DNA from: a virus
Reading direction: 5' to 3' (one strand)
Virus record (IMG/VR): IMGVR_UViG_3300028073_000008
Span: 105,156-169,155 of that record
Length of the DNA stretch: 64,000 nucleotides
The notes under the pieces were generated by a model that was not told where the DNA came from, did no database searches, and worked only from the letters and a program-made list of their open reading frames with translations. Positions 26,916-34,262 of this stretch are shown one piece after another; position 1 is the stretch's first letter; each line of letters opens with the position of its first letter. The position numbers and the translations under genes were made by a program.

Positions 26916-27307
26916 TGTCAGTAGTCAAAGGTAAATTGCGAATCCTCCGTGACAAAATCATGGTCAGTGATATGTATTTCGGTGAGCAGAAAACTGCCAG
27001 CGGCATTATTATCAAAAGTGATGACGGCAAGGTAGAAGGTATCTATCCTCGCTGGGGTAAGGTGTTTGCCGTTGGTCCTGAACATAAAGAAGATTTCGGA
27101 GTTGGTGATTGGATCCTAGTCGAACACGGTCGTTGGACAAGAGGTATCGAATATGATAATGGCGGTGACGAACCTGTTACTATTAGACTGGTAGAAAACA
27201 AAGCCATATTAATGTGGAGTTCTGAAAAACCAAACGACACAGTAAATATCAACCAAGGCATCGCAGTTCCGAATGCCGTAGACGCTTATAGATTGGAAAA
27301 CAAATGA
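26915..27307 (+). CDS. GroES/gp31-like co-chaperonin
   Basis: A 130-residue protein with the GroES fold order: LRILRDKIMVSD, then an extended mobile loop ending TASGIIIKS, GKVFAVGPEH, and VGDWILVEHGRWTRGIEYD. Such phage co-chaperonins replace host GroES on GroEL, as T4 gp31 does for capsid folding. The ~25-residue C-terminal extension beyond the barrel is not usual in GroES. GGAGG precedes the ATG. It belongs to the same operon as the MazG-like gene. Confidence 0.78.
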   Translation: MSVVKGKLRILRDKIMVSDMYFGEQKTASGIIIKSDDGKVEGIYPRWGKVFAVGPEHKEDFGVGDWILVEHGRWTRGIEYDNGGDEPVTIRLVENKAILMWSSEKPNDTVNINQGIAVPNAVDAYRLENK

Positions 27308-27678
27308 CGAATCCGTTCCGTGATCAAGAACAGTTTATGACAGCCTGTGACCAAACAGTACAGGGGTTGAATCTAGCTCAATTTCAAATGTACTGTAATC
27401 TCATAGCAGAAGAAATGGGCGAACTCAGTCAAGCTATGACTTCTGACAACAGCGTAGAAACCTTAGACGCTTTGATCGATATCTTGGTAGTCACTATCGG
27501 TGCTATACATAGTATCGGAGCAGATGCTGAGGGTGCGTGGAAAGAAGTCATGCGCACAAACTTTGCTAAGATCGATCCAGAAACAGGCAAGGTTCGCAAG
27601 CGTGAAGACGGCAAGGTTTTAAAGCCAGAGGGATGGCAACCTCCCAACCTTAGACCTTTGTTAGTCAAACAAGCATAA
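27304..27678 (+). CDS. MazG-like nucleotide pyrophosphohydrolase
   Basis: A 124-residue all-alpha NTP-PPase type protein. The EExxE element (EEMGEL, residues 36-41) and the second acidic helix (ETLDALIDILVVTIGAI) supply the metal-binding acids of the MazG/phosphoribosyl-ATP pyrophosphohydrolase superfamily. The C-terminal tail (FAKIDPETGKVRKREDGKVLKP, then GWQPPNL) is typical of the phage branch. It would remove pyrophosphate from (d)NTPs or alarmones; the substrate is unknown. It is followed at once by an intrinsic terminator. Confidence 0.78.
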   Translation: MTNPFRDQEQFMTACDQTVQGLNLAQFQMYCNLIAEEMGELSQAMTSDNSVETLDALIDILVVTIGAIHSIGADAEGAWKEVMRTNFAKIDPETGKVRKREDGKVLKPEGWQPPNLRPLLVKQA

Positions 27679-27702
27679 GGGTCTTGACAGACCCTTTTTT
27701 TT
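27679..27702 (+). terminator. Intrinsic transcription terminator
   Basis: GGGTCT (27679-27684) pairs perfectly with AGACCC (27689-27694) across a four-base loop, followed by eight T residues. It ends the operon that includes the MazG-like gene. Confidence 0.92.
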
Positions 27703-27717
27703 CCTCTATACTATAAT
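27684..27717 (+). promoter_or_regulatory. Sigma70-type promoter overlapping the terminator
   Basis: TTGACA (27684-27689) is formed by the terminator loop and stem. TATACT (27707-27712) follows with a 17-base spacer, and TATAAT overlaps at 27712-27717. The ATG at 27719 lies seven bases after TATACT, so the transcript would be leaderless. Confidence 0.65.
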
Positions 27718-27718
27718 C

Positions 27719-28156
27719 ATGGCTATTCCCTTACGAGACGATTTGATGGTACAGCAGCAGTTGCCGGCTAAGGACGAAAAGATTCGTGCTTGGCAACACA
27801 TGGTTGGTGTCATCATGCTTAACCAAACTGGACGCAAGCCAGTGAAATATGTGCTACCTCTATTCTTAGAAAAATGGCCTACTCCCAAACAATTCTTGTG
27901 GGCTTCCATCGATGATGTAAAAGAAATCATCTGGCCATTAGGCATGTACAATGTACGATTTAAAAGACTCAAACTCATGACCGCAGATTTCATGTCTTGG
28001 GATGGGGTTGATGCAAAACAATTATACGGCATTGGCAAGTACGGCAGCGATAGTTATGAAATCTTCTTTAAGAACAATTATGATGTACAACCAACTGACA
28101 AAGAACTAAAAAGGTACCTAAATGACGAGATCAGAAATTTTGACACTGCTTGCTGA
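27719..28156 (+). CDS. HhH-GPD DNA glycosylase, MBD4-like
   Basis: A 145-residue base-excision glycosylase resembling the catalytic domain of MBD4. The helix-hairpin-helix is LYGIGKYGSDSYEIF (residues 102-116), and the conserved catalytic Asp is Asp127 (QPTDKELKRYL, where MBD4 has PEDHKLNKY). The bifunctional Lys and an Fe-S cluster loop are absent, so it should be monofunctional, removing T or U from G mismatches or damaged bases. It starts right after its own promoter with no Shine-Dalgarno sequence. A later ATG at 27746 would lose only nine residues. Confidence 0.82.
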   Translation: MAIPLRDDLMVQQQLPAKDEKIRAWQHMVGVIMLNQTGRKPVKYVLPLFLEKWPTPKQFLWASIDDVKEIIWPLGMYNVRFKRLKLMTADFMSWDGVDAKQLYGIGKYGSDSYEIFFKNNYDVQPTDKELKRYLNDEIRNFDTAC

Positions 28157-28388
28157 AGGCGTATATACTGTTACGTTCACTAAAGTTAGCGGAGAGTTAC
28201 GTTCTATGCCTTGTACGCTAAAGGCAGATCTTGTTCCGCCGCCTAAGGCAGAACAACCAGAAACACAAAAGAAAGTAAGAGAAATCAACGAAAATGTAGT
28301 AGTAGCTTTCTGTACTGATAAAAAAGAATGGCGCAGTTTTCGTGTAGCTAATGTAATAGAAATCAAACCATTTGAAGAAACAGTATGA
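28122..28388 (+). CDS. WYL_2/Sm-like SH3-barrel phage protein (88 aa)
   Basis: A small beta-barrel type protein with GVYTVTFTKVSGELRSMPCTL and the closing DKKEWRSFRVANVIEI. These match the Sm-like SH3 proteins common in T4-like marine phages. The role is unknown; RNA or protein binding is possible. It overlaps the glycosylase gene by 35 bases and the following gene by four. Confidence 0.72.
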   Translation: MTRSEILTLLAEGVYTVTFTKVSGELRSMPCTLKADLVPPPKAEQPETQKKVREINENVVVAFCTDKKEWRSFRVANVIEIKPFEETV

Positions 28389-28585
28389 GCACAATACCAT
28401 TATTAGAAAAACTTGCGGTACAAAGTCTCGTCGAATATAAAGGCGAATTAATCTTTAGTAAAGAAAAATTCGCCGAGTTAATCATAGAAGAATGCGCATC
28501 CTTATTTCCTATGACGTTTACTGACGAACAATATCAGCGTAGAATAGACAAAACTATTAGAAAACATTTCGGAGTTCAAGAATGA
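28385..28585 (+). CDS. Small conserved phage protein before the clamp loader
   Basis: A 66-residue mostly helical protein (FAELIIEECASLF, RRIDKTIRKHFG). No function recognised. It overlaps the preceding and following genes by four bases each, so it is translated together with gp44. Similar short helical proteins with this ending are frequent in marine T4-like phages. Confidence 0.7.
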   Translation: MSTIPLLEKLAVQSLVEYKGELIFSKEKFAELIIEECASLFPMTFTDEQYQRRIDKTIRKHFGVQE

Positions 28586-29505
28586 AAGAACTGTGGGTAG
28601 AAAAATATCGTCCTAAAACACTAGACGGTTATGTGTGGCGAGACGAACATCAAAAGAAGCAGGTAGAATCTTGGGTCAAGAGCAAGTCTATTCCGCATCT
28701 GCTACTAAGCGGAAGTCCCGGCATAGGTAAAACTACTATGGCCAAGATGTTGATACACGAAATCGGTATCGAAGAGTATGACGTGCTAGAACTAAATGCT
28801 AGTCGTCAGCGTGGTATTGACGAAGTACGTGACACTATTACTAACTTTGTTAGCATGATGCCTTTTGGTCCATTTAAAGTCGTTCTATTAGATGAGGCGG
28901 ACTTTCTAACACCGCAGGCGCAGGCATCGTTGCGTGGAGTCATGGAAGAATTCCATAATACTGCGAGATTTATACTAACCTGTAATAAACCGCACATGAT
29001 CATGGATGCTATCCACAGTCGCTGTCAGACTTTCCACTTTCATAAACTAGATCAGATGGATTTTATCACTCGCGTAGAAAACATATTGACCATGGAAAAT
29101 ATCAAATTTGATATTGAAGATCTAGCATCTTATGTGTCTGTAACCTATCCCGATCTTAGAAAATGTATCAATATGTTACAGCAAAACTCTACAGAAGGAG
29201 TTTTGATTAAACCAGAAAAGGGAGACTCGGGAGAAAATGATTGGCGCTTTGACATGATTGAATTATTCAAAGCAGGCAAGATAAATGATGCGAGAAAAAT
29301 GCTCTGCGGCAAACTACGTGCCGAAGAAATGGAAGAAGTGTTTACTTGGTTGTATAACAACACAGAAGTTTTCGGTGACGAAACCAAACAAGATAGCGCC
29401 ATCCTTATCATTAAGCAAGGATTAGTGGATCACGGTCTGATCGTAGATCCCGAAATCAATCTGTCAGCGACACTGGTCAAACTGGCTAGGCTGACCAGTG
29501 CTTAA
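28582..29505 (+). CDS. 44: Clamp loader large subunit gp44
   Basis: A 307-residue AAA+ ATPase that loads the gp45 clamp onto primer-template DNA. Walker A is GSPGIGKTT (44-52), Walker B VVLLDEAD (100-107) and the SRC arginine-finger motif is at 146-148. The opening LWVEKYRPKTL is the family signature. The small partner gp62, usually adjacent in T4 relatives, is not beside it and was not found in the window, and the clamp gene lies 19 kb away. Confidence 0.95.
   Translation: MKELWVEKYRPKTLDGYVWRDEHQKKQVESWVKSKSIPHLLLSGSPGIGKTTMAKMLIHEIGIEEYDVLELNASRQRGIDEVRDTITNFVSMMPFGPFKVVLLDEADFLTPQAQASLRGVMEEFHNTARFILTCNKPHMIMDAIHSRCQTFHFHKLDQMDFITRVENILTMENIKFDIEDLASYVSVTYPDLRKCINMLQQNSTEGVLIKPEKGDSGENDWRFDMIELFKAGKINDARKMLCGKLRAEEMEEVFTWLYNNTEVFGDETKQDSAILIIKQGLVDHGLIVDPEINLSATLVKLARLTSA
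29471..29500 (+). other. Perfect 8-bp inverted repeat at the 3' end of gp44
   Basis: CACTGGTC (29471-29478) pairs with GACCAGTG (29493-29500), ending five bases before the stop codon region. No T-tract follows, so it may protect the mRNA end or weakly terminate against the convergent phoH transcript. Confidence 0.4.
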
Positions 29506-29523
29506 CTGCTAGGTAATTATAGT

Positions 29524-30291
29524 TTATCTTCCCTCTGAGTCTCCGTAAATTGCTAGCACTTCTTTCACAGCGATATGTCTTTCAACATCTTCTACTGTGA
29601 AGTGAGCCGTATCTACATACTTTTGATTTTTAAAATCATCATATAATTTTAAAAATTCTAACAGACCATTTGATGTAGGTCTGTCAGCTTGTTGTAGATC
29701 TCCTGTTACTACCATCTTGGAACCATCTCCAAGACGTGTAAGTAGCATTTTCATTTGGCTGGGCGTAGCATTTTGCATTTCATCAGCGATAATGAATGAT
29801 TTCTTGAAGGTCCTTCCTCTCATATATGCCAAAGGACTGATTTCAATCACCCCCTCTTTGACAAAGTTTTCTATTTCTTTGGCATAATAGTATTCTTCAA
29901 AAACATCAAAAATAGGTCTAGTCCAGGGCTCCATCTTTTGCTGTAGGGTACCTGGCAAGAATCCATGCTGCTCGTCCACACTAACAGCTGGACGAGTTAC
30001 CACGATCTTGTCTACTTCTCCTTCCTGGAACAGTTTGACTGCCATTTGACAGGCCAACATGGTTTTACCCGTACCCGCAGGTCCGATAGCAAATACTATG
30101 TGGTTTTGTGGATTTTGGAGTTTGAGTAGATAAGTCTCTTGATTGAGATTCTTGGGATATATTAGAACGCGATTTTTCTTTTTTGGAAGGAATTTATTTA
30201 GTTGGACTACATTATCTTGCTGGTGTAACGCTTGATTTCTAGCTTTTCTGTTTTTTCTCAAAGGATAGCCTCCTGTTATAGTGTTAGGCAC
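29524..30291 (-). CDS. phoH: PhoH-like P-loop ATPase
   Basis: A 255-residue PhoH-family protein. Walker A GPAGTGKT (70-77) and Walker B FIIADEMQN (acids at 170-171) are intact, as are VTRPAVSVDEQHGFLPG and GDLQQADRP. PhoH proteins are RNA-linked ATPases found in most marine T4-like phages; their role in infection is debated. The start is GTG, supported by AAAGGTCC just upstream. The first ~40 residues are a basic, probably flexible extension. It is convergent with gp44. Confidence 0.93.
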   Translation of the reverse strand: MPNTITGGYPLRKNRKARNQALHQQDNVVQLNKFLPKKKNRVLIYPKNLNQETYLLKLQNPQNHIVFAIGPAGTGKTMLACQMAVKLFQEGEVDKIVVTRPAVSVDEQHGFLPGTLQQKMEPWTRPIFDVFEEYYYAKEIENFVKEGVIEISPLAYMRGRTFKKSFIIADEMQNATPSQMKMLLTRLGDGSKMVVTGDLQQADRPTSNGLLEFLKLYDDFKNQKYVDTAHFTVEDVERHIAVKEVLAIYGDSEGR

Positions 30292-30408
30292 GGACCTTTA
30301 GACCGTAGTGTCCGTGTCCGAACACAAAATTATTTAAGTTCGTGCGCTCAAAATAAAGTATAAACACATTGATTTTTGAAATAAATAACTGTGAGGACTT
30401 AAAACACT
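30292..30408. promoter_or_regulatory. Divergent control region between phoH and the 30409 gene
   Basis: A 117-base intergenic stretch. Toward phoH, the minus strand holds TTAAATAA (30330-30337) and a short GTGT/ACAC hairpin. A direct repeat GTGTCC GTGTCC lies at about 30309-30320. Toward the plus-strand gene, AAATAAATAA (30379-30388) resembles a late promoter. No consensus sigma70 promoter was seen. Confidence 0.4.
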
Positions 30409-30921
30409 ATGCGCGATACTAAAGATATCCTAAAAAACATACAAAACATATATGATTCTAACAATTCATTAAACATTCTCAAGGATTTTGAGAGGGTGCT
30501 AGATGAACTAGATGTATATGTGTATGAAAACTGGTTAGACGGCGAGCTCGTCGAGGGACCTGTAGAATCCAGATATTTCGTCTCCTGTACATTTATGTGG
30601 CCAGAAAAAGAAATGCCCAATCCTAAAGGTGGACAAAGATTGTTAGAGTACGGTTGTAGAGTATTCTTCCAAGAAGACGAAGTATCAACAGTAAGAAAGA
30701 TTAAATCACCCGATGACATCAGACCGGGTACAAGGAAAGGCAAGATTGATACTAAAAAAGTTTGGTTAGTTGAAATCCGTATGCCTAAAAAATTAATGTT
30801 TGATATTGACAAAGGCTACAGCACTCTCAAGAAAAACAAAGTAAATGACCCTATGTCTAATATTCCAGTTGCTCCGGTCAATACTAACCAACCAGTCGAA
30901 GACATTGGAGCTACACCATGA
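30409..30921 (+). CDS. Conserved marine-phage protein of unknown function (170 aa)
   Basis: The N-terminal helix is followed by a beta-rich domain (YVYENWLDGELVEGP, YFVSCTFMWPEKEMPNP, GGQRLLEYGCRVFF). The C-terminal 40 residues are Pro/Asn-rich and look disordered. No catalytic residues stand out. It overlaps the next gene by four bases; the two are probably produced and perhaps act together. Confidence 0.75.
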   Translation: MRDTKDILKNIQNIYDSNNSLNILKDFERVLDELDVYVYENWLDGELVEGPVESRYFVSCTFMWPEKEMPNPKGGQRLLEYGCRVFFQEDEVSTVRKIKSPDDIRPGTRKGKIDTKKVWLVEIRMPKKLMFDIDKGYSTLKKNKVNDPMSNIPVAPVNTNQPVEDIGATP

Positions 30922-31655
30922 GACAACTACGAGAAGGTCTTAGACCCAACGACCTAGAAGACATGGTCGTTTCTCTTTTCGAGATAGATGCTTTCCAAAG
31001 CAAAATGGGCGATGACCGTGATGTCTGTGTATTAAGTTTCCGAGTGAGGGATCGAGCACCAGCTAAAGACATGATGGAATTCATCGAAAAAGGTTTTGAT
31101 TTTGTTTTAGATTCAGATGTCAGTGCCGGCGAAGATCGTTACGGGCAATATCATGTATTTGTTGAATTAAAGAGAACACCTAACTTAGCAAAACAGATAA
31201 CAGAACTTGCCGACGGTATGAGAAGATTGACCGGTGTTGATAACTGGCGATTCAAATATTATAAACAGTTCAAAGCACACGATCTCAATGAAGATAATGT
31301 AAACAAAGTCGTTCCTACTAGTGCCAACGACTACGACATGATGATGGAAAACATCCGTGTGGAAAGCATACAGAAGTTTTTTAACAAAACCTACAAAGAC
31401 GAAATAGTAGTAGAAGGCAATAGAGTAACTATCACAAAACCCTTTGGTATCAAGATGAATTTTGATATTGTAGGTTTCGGAGATAAGGATTCTATCTCCA
31501 GAGATCTAAATGAAACATTAAAGATGGATACCAAGAGCACCGCAGAAGCCATGTGGTTAACTAAACTTCTTGGCGATTTTAACATCAACAAATATGGTGA
31601 ATCATTTGTTTTAGAAAATGGTAACAAGGCCATGTCTATAAGGATCGTATTCTAA
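30918..31655 (+). CDS. Conserved phage protein with LRE-G N-terminus (245 aa)
   Basis: The sequence begins MRQLREGLRPNDLED, where Leu-x-Glu followed by Gly fits the T4 prohead protease site. The rest is a soluble alpha/beta protein with repeated beta-strand pairs (YHVFVELKRTP, NRVTITKPFGIKMNFDIVGF). No enzyme family is recognised. It lies between a conserved protein and the lysis genes, overlapping the spanin-like gene by one base. Confidence 0.72.
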   Translation: MRQLREGLRPNDLEDMVVSLFEIDAFQSKMGDDRDVCVLSFRVRDRAPAKDMMEFIEKGFDFVLDSDVSAGEDRYGQYHVFVELKRTPNLAKQITELADGMRRLTGVDNWRFKYYKQFKAHDLNEDNVNKVVPTSANDYDMMMENIRVESIQKFFNKTYKDEIVVEGNRVTITKPFGIKMNFDIVGFGDKDSISRDLNETLKMDTKSTAEAMWLTKLLGDFNINKYGESFVLENGNKAMSIRIVF

Positions 31656-32107
31656 TGTGGTGGCTTGCCTTTATTCCCGATAGCTTGTTACAATTTTTTG
31701 TACATGCTATAACAATTCTAGGACTAGCAGGAATCATTTTAGGTTCTGTTGCTAGACATATAATCTTTATCGAACACTATGGTTTAATGATAAGGATAGT
31801 AGGTGCTGTGATGTTTGTAGCTGGCGTATTTTTTGAAGGCGGCTATGCTACTGAAATGGCATGGAGAGCTAGAGTCGAGGAATTACAAGCCAAGTTAGCC
31901 ATAGCAGAACAGCAATCGGCTGATGCTAATGCTGCTCTAGAAGTAGAAAGATTGAAAAAACAAAAGGTAATAACACAAACTGTTACCGAAATACAAGAAA
32001 GAATAGTAGAGAAAGAAAAGGTTATCAATGCCGAATGTAAAATTTCAGACGAAGCTGAACAAATTTACAGACGAGCAGTAAAAGGACCAGCGGAGGAAAA
32101 GAAATGA
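31655..32107 (+). CDS. Inner-membrane spanin-like protein
   Basis: A 150-residue protein with hydrophobic segments at about residues 10-32 and 44-62, followed by a coiled-coil region (VEELQAKLAIAEQQSADANAAL and onward). This matches an i-spanin that spans the periplasm and fuses the membranes at lysis with the lipoprotein encoded next. Having more than one membrane segment is less usual for Rz-type spanins. The four-base overlap with the lipoprotein gene supports the pairing. Confidence 0.62.
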   Translation: MWWLAFIPDSLLQFFVHAITILGLAGIILGSVARHIIFIEHYGLMIRIVGAVMFVAGVFFEGGYATEMAWRARVEELQAKLAIAEQQSADANAALEVERLKKQKVITQTVTEIQERIVEKEKVINAECKISDEAEQIYRRAVKGPAEEKK

Positions 32108-32382
32108 AACAGATTCTAATACTTCCTGCGATCGGCCTACTGCTAACAGGCTGTATGACTACAGCACCAGTAACTTATAAATTTCCAGATGTACCACCGG
32201 AATTGATGGTGCCAGCTGAACCTTTAAAAGATCTACCCAAAGGTAAAAAACCAGAACTAAGTGATATCTTAAAAAATGTCAACGAAAATTATGGTCATTA
32301 TTATGAACTTAGAAACAAGTACAATCTTTGGATAGACTGGTACAATCAACAGAAAAAGATACACGAGGACGCTACAAAGTAA
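32104..32382 (+). CDS. Outer-membrane lipoprotein, o-spanin (Rz1-like)
   Basis: A 92-residue protein with a lipoprotein signal: a basic start, hydrophobic stretch and lipobox LLTG before Cys17. A Pro-rich segment follows (FPDVPPELMVPAEP), then a helical C-terminus. This is the classic outer-membrane spanin layout. It immediately follows the inner-membrane partner and precedes the holin, forming a lysis cluster for a Gram-negative host. Confidence 0.75.
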   Translation: MKQILILPAIGLLLTGCMTTAPVTYKFPDVPPELMVPAEPLKDLPKGKKPELSDILKNVNENYGHYYELRNKYNLWIDWYNQQKKIHEDATK

Positions 32383-32401
32383 ATTTTTAGAGGAGCGAAA
32401 A

Positions 32402-32899
32402 ATGAGCGAAGAGTATTCAAAATTGAGCGCAAGCGAAAAGAAAAAAGAAGATTGGATGAATAGTAAATGGCGTCCTATGATGGGCTGGATGTACATGTCA
32501 GTATGTACTTTCGACTTCATGGTCGCTCCTATCCTTTGGAGTTTAGTACAGACTCTAGGACATGGTAATGTATCAACACAGTGGCAACCACTTACACTCC
32601 AAGGCGCAGGATTATTCCATGTGGCTATGGGTGCTGTGCTAGGTATCGCTGCGTTTGGTCGTACACAGGAAAAGCTAGCAGGAGCAAATAATGGCGGAGC
32701 ACCTACAATGGGTACAACCTATACACCACCACCGAGCACTCCATCATCTAGCGGTTTCAACTCACCTGCTCCGGCAGCACCTTCATTTGGTTCACCTAGC
32801 AGTTTTGGAGCAGCACCAGCTGATACTTCGGCTCCTGCTACAGCAGCACCAGCACCAACAACAGGTATGCCTGGTAGGAGTTCATTGAGCAAAAATTAA
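32402..32899 (+). CDS. Holin, GTA 3-TM type, with low-complexity tail
   Basis: The motif KWRPMMGWMYMSVCTFDFMVAPILW, then hydrophobic segments and a closing GIAAFGRTQEK, are characteristic of the 3-TM holins described for gene transfer agents and related phages. The C-terminal ~75 residues are an unusual Pro/Ala/Ser/Gly-rich tail. The protein should form membrane lesions that release the GH19 endolysin encoded at 44166. AGAGGAG precedes the ATG. Confidence 0.78.
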   Translation: MSEEYSKLSASEKKKEDWMNSKWRPMMGWMYMSVCTFDFMVAPILWSLVQTLGHGNVSTQWQPLTLQGAGLFHVAMGAVLGIAAFGRTQEKLAGANNGGAPTMGTTYTPPPSTPSSSGFNSPAPAAPSFGSPSSFGAAPADTSAPATAAPAPTTGMPGRSSLSKN

Positions 32900-32909
32900 T
32901 CAAGATTGC

Positions 32910-32956
32910 TTGATCTTAATAAGGAGATCAGCTAAAATATAGTATGAACTACTATA
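32910..32956 (+). promoter_or_regulatory. Possible promoter and start-codon hairpin of dnaJ
   Basis: TTGATC (32910-32915), a 17-base spacer and TAAAAT (32933-32938). TATAGTA (32938-32944) can pair with TACTATA (32950-32956) around the ATG at 32944. The AAGGAG at 32921 is too far (about 17 bases) to serve this ATG well. Confidence 0.4.
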
Positions 32957-33777
32957 GTACATTAGGTGTTGCGCAAACCGCGTCACAAGATGAGATTAAA
33001 ACTGCGTATCGTAAGCTAGCCATGAAACACCACCCAGATAGAGGTGGTGATCCTAAAAAGTTTCAGGCGATACAAGAAGCTTACGATACACTCAGTGACG
33101 ACGAAAAACGCAGGCAGTATGATAATCCCAATCCGTTCAACAGCATGGGCGGTGGCGGAAATCCTTTTAATAATATGAATCCAGATGACATATTTGGATC
33201 ATTCTTTGGCAGCGGACCTTTCAGTTTCCATTTTGGTAATAGCCCTCAGCCACAACGAAACACCAACATAACAGCCGTCGTAGACATCACACTAGCAGAT
33301 GTACTAACAGGCAAAAATATAGACGCACAGGTTAGTTTTAGAAATGGTGATACTAAATTAGTATCTATCAATATACCAGCCGGTGTCGATGATGGTTCAC
33401 AGATCAGATATCCAGGTATGGGTGATCATAGCATACCTCGATTTCCACCGGGTGATCTTATAGTATCTGTAAGGATAATACCACACCCTGTATGGCGAAG
33501 GGAAGGACTCGATCTAGTCTGCGATCATAGTGTAGATGTATGGGAAGCACTATTAGGATCTAGCCTCACAGTTACTACATTAGATAATAAGTCATTCACT
33601 ATATCTGTTCCAGCAGGAACACAACCCGACACAGTATTAAGTTGTAGAGGCGAAGGTTTGCCTCATCCTAGGTCAGGGCATAGAGGTAACTTACTAGTTA
33701 GAATAAAAGTGATTATACCTAGGACACTTAGAGAAGATCAAAAACTACTAGTAGAGAAATTAAAAAATGGAATTTAA
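32944..33777 (+). CDS. dnaJ: DnaJ-like J-domain protein (class B)
   Basis: A 277-residue J-protein. The J-domain occupies residues 1-65 with the Hsp70-activating HPD at 30-32. A Gly/Phe/Asn-rich linker follows (NPFNSMGGGGNPFNN), then the two beta-barrel substrate domains (IPAGVDDGSQIRYPGMGD; VPAGTQPDTVLSCRGEGLP). There is no Cys-rich zinc domain, so it is CbpA-like. No DnaK is present in the window; it would direct host DnaK. It overlaps the peptide deformylase gene by 11 bases. Confidence 0.93.
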   Translation: MNYYSTLGVAQTASQDEIKTAYRKLAMKHHPDRGGDPKKFQAIQEAYDTLSDDEKRRQYDNPNPFNSMGGGGNPFNNMNPDDIFGSFFGSGPFSFHFGNSPQPQRNTNITAVVDITLADVLTGKNIDAQVSFRNGDTKLVSINIPAGVDDGSQIRYPGMGDHSIPRFPPGDLIVSVRIIPHPVWRREGLDLVCDHSVDVWEALLGSSLTVTTLDNKSFTISVPAGTQPDTVLSCRGEGLPHPRSGHRGNLLVRIKVIIPRTLREDQKLLVEKLKNGI

Positions 33778-34261
33778 ATTAGGTGTACACGAAAGTCTAG
33801 TTACTCCTAGTACTAACTGGGCGTTCGGCATAGATGAAGATCCCGAATATCTAGAACAGGCCATGATAGAATTCATGCTTAATAATAATGGTATCGGGCT
33901 TGCTGCTAATCAGGTTGGTATTACTAAAAGAGTATTTGTGATGGGTAGTAAAAACATAGAAGGATTCCCAGAACCCTTTGCGTTATTCAACCCAAAGATA
34001 TTAGAAACTAGCCAGGAAGAAAAACTAGATCAAGAAGGTTGTCTAAGTTATCCAGGACTATATCTAATGGTCAAAAGACCTGAATGGGTCAGAGCTGAAT
34101 ACCAAGACAGCAAAGGTAACACACACGAAATTAAAGTAGACGGTTATCTGGCTAAATGTTTCCAACACGAATACGATCACCTAGATGGTATATGTTTTGT
34201 TGACAAAGTCAGTAAACTGAAGTTAGACTTAGCAATGAAGAAACTAAAAAAGAGAAGGTAA
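33767..34261 (+). CDS. def: Peptide deformylase
   Basis: A 164-residue metalloenzyme that removes N-formyl groups from nascent proteins. All three motifs are intact: GIGLAANQ (42-49), EGCLSYP with the metal Cys (90-96) and HEYDH with the two metal His and catalytic Glu (134-138). The C-terminus lacks the long bacterial extension and ends in a basic helix (MKKLKKRR), as in other marine phage deformylases. It sits between dnaJ and clpA in a tight operon. Confidence 0.95.
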   Translation: MEFKLGVHESLVTPSTNWAFGIDEDPEYLEQAMIEFMLNNNGIGLAANQVGITKRVFVMGSKNIEGFPEPFALFNPKILETSQEEKLDQEGCLSYPGLYLMVKRPEWVRAEYQDSKGNTHEIKVDGYLAKCFQHEYDHLDGICFVDKVSKLKLDLAMKKLKKRR

Positions 34262-34262
34262 T

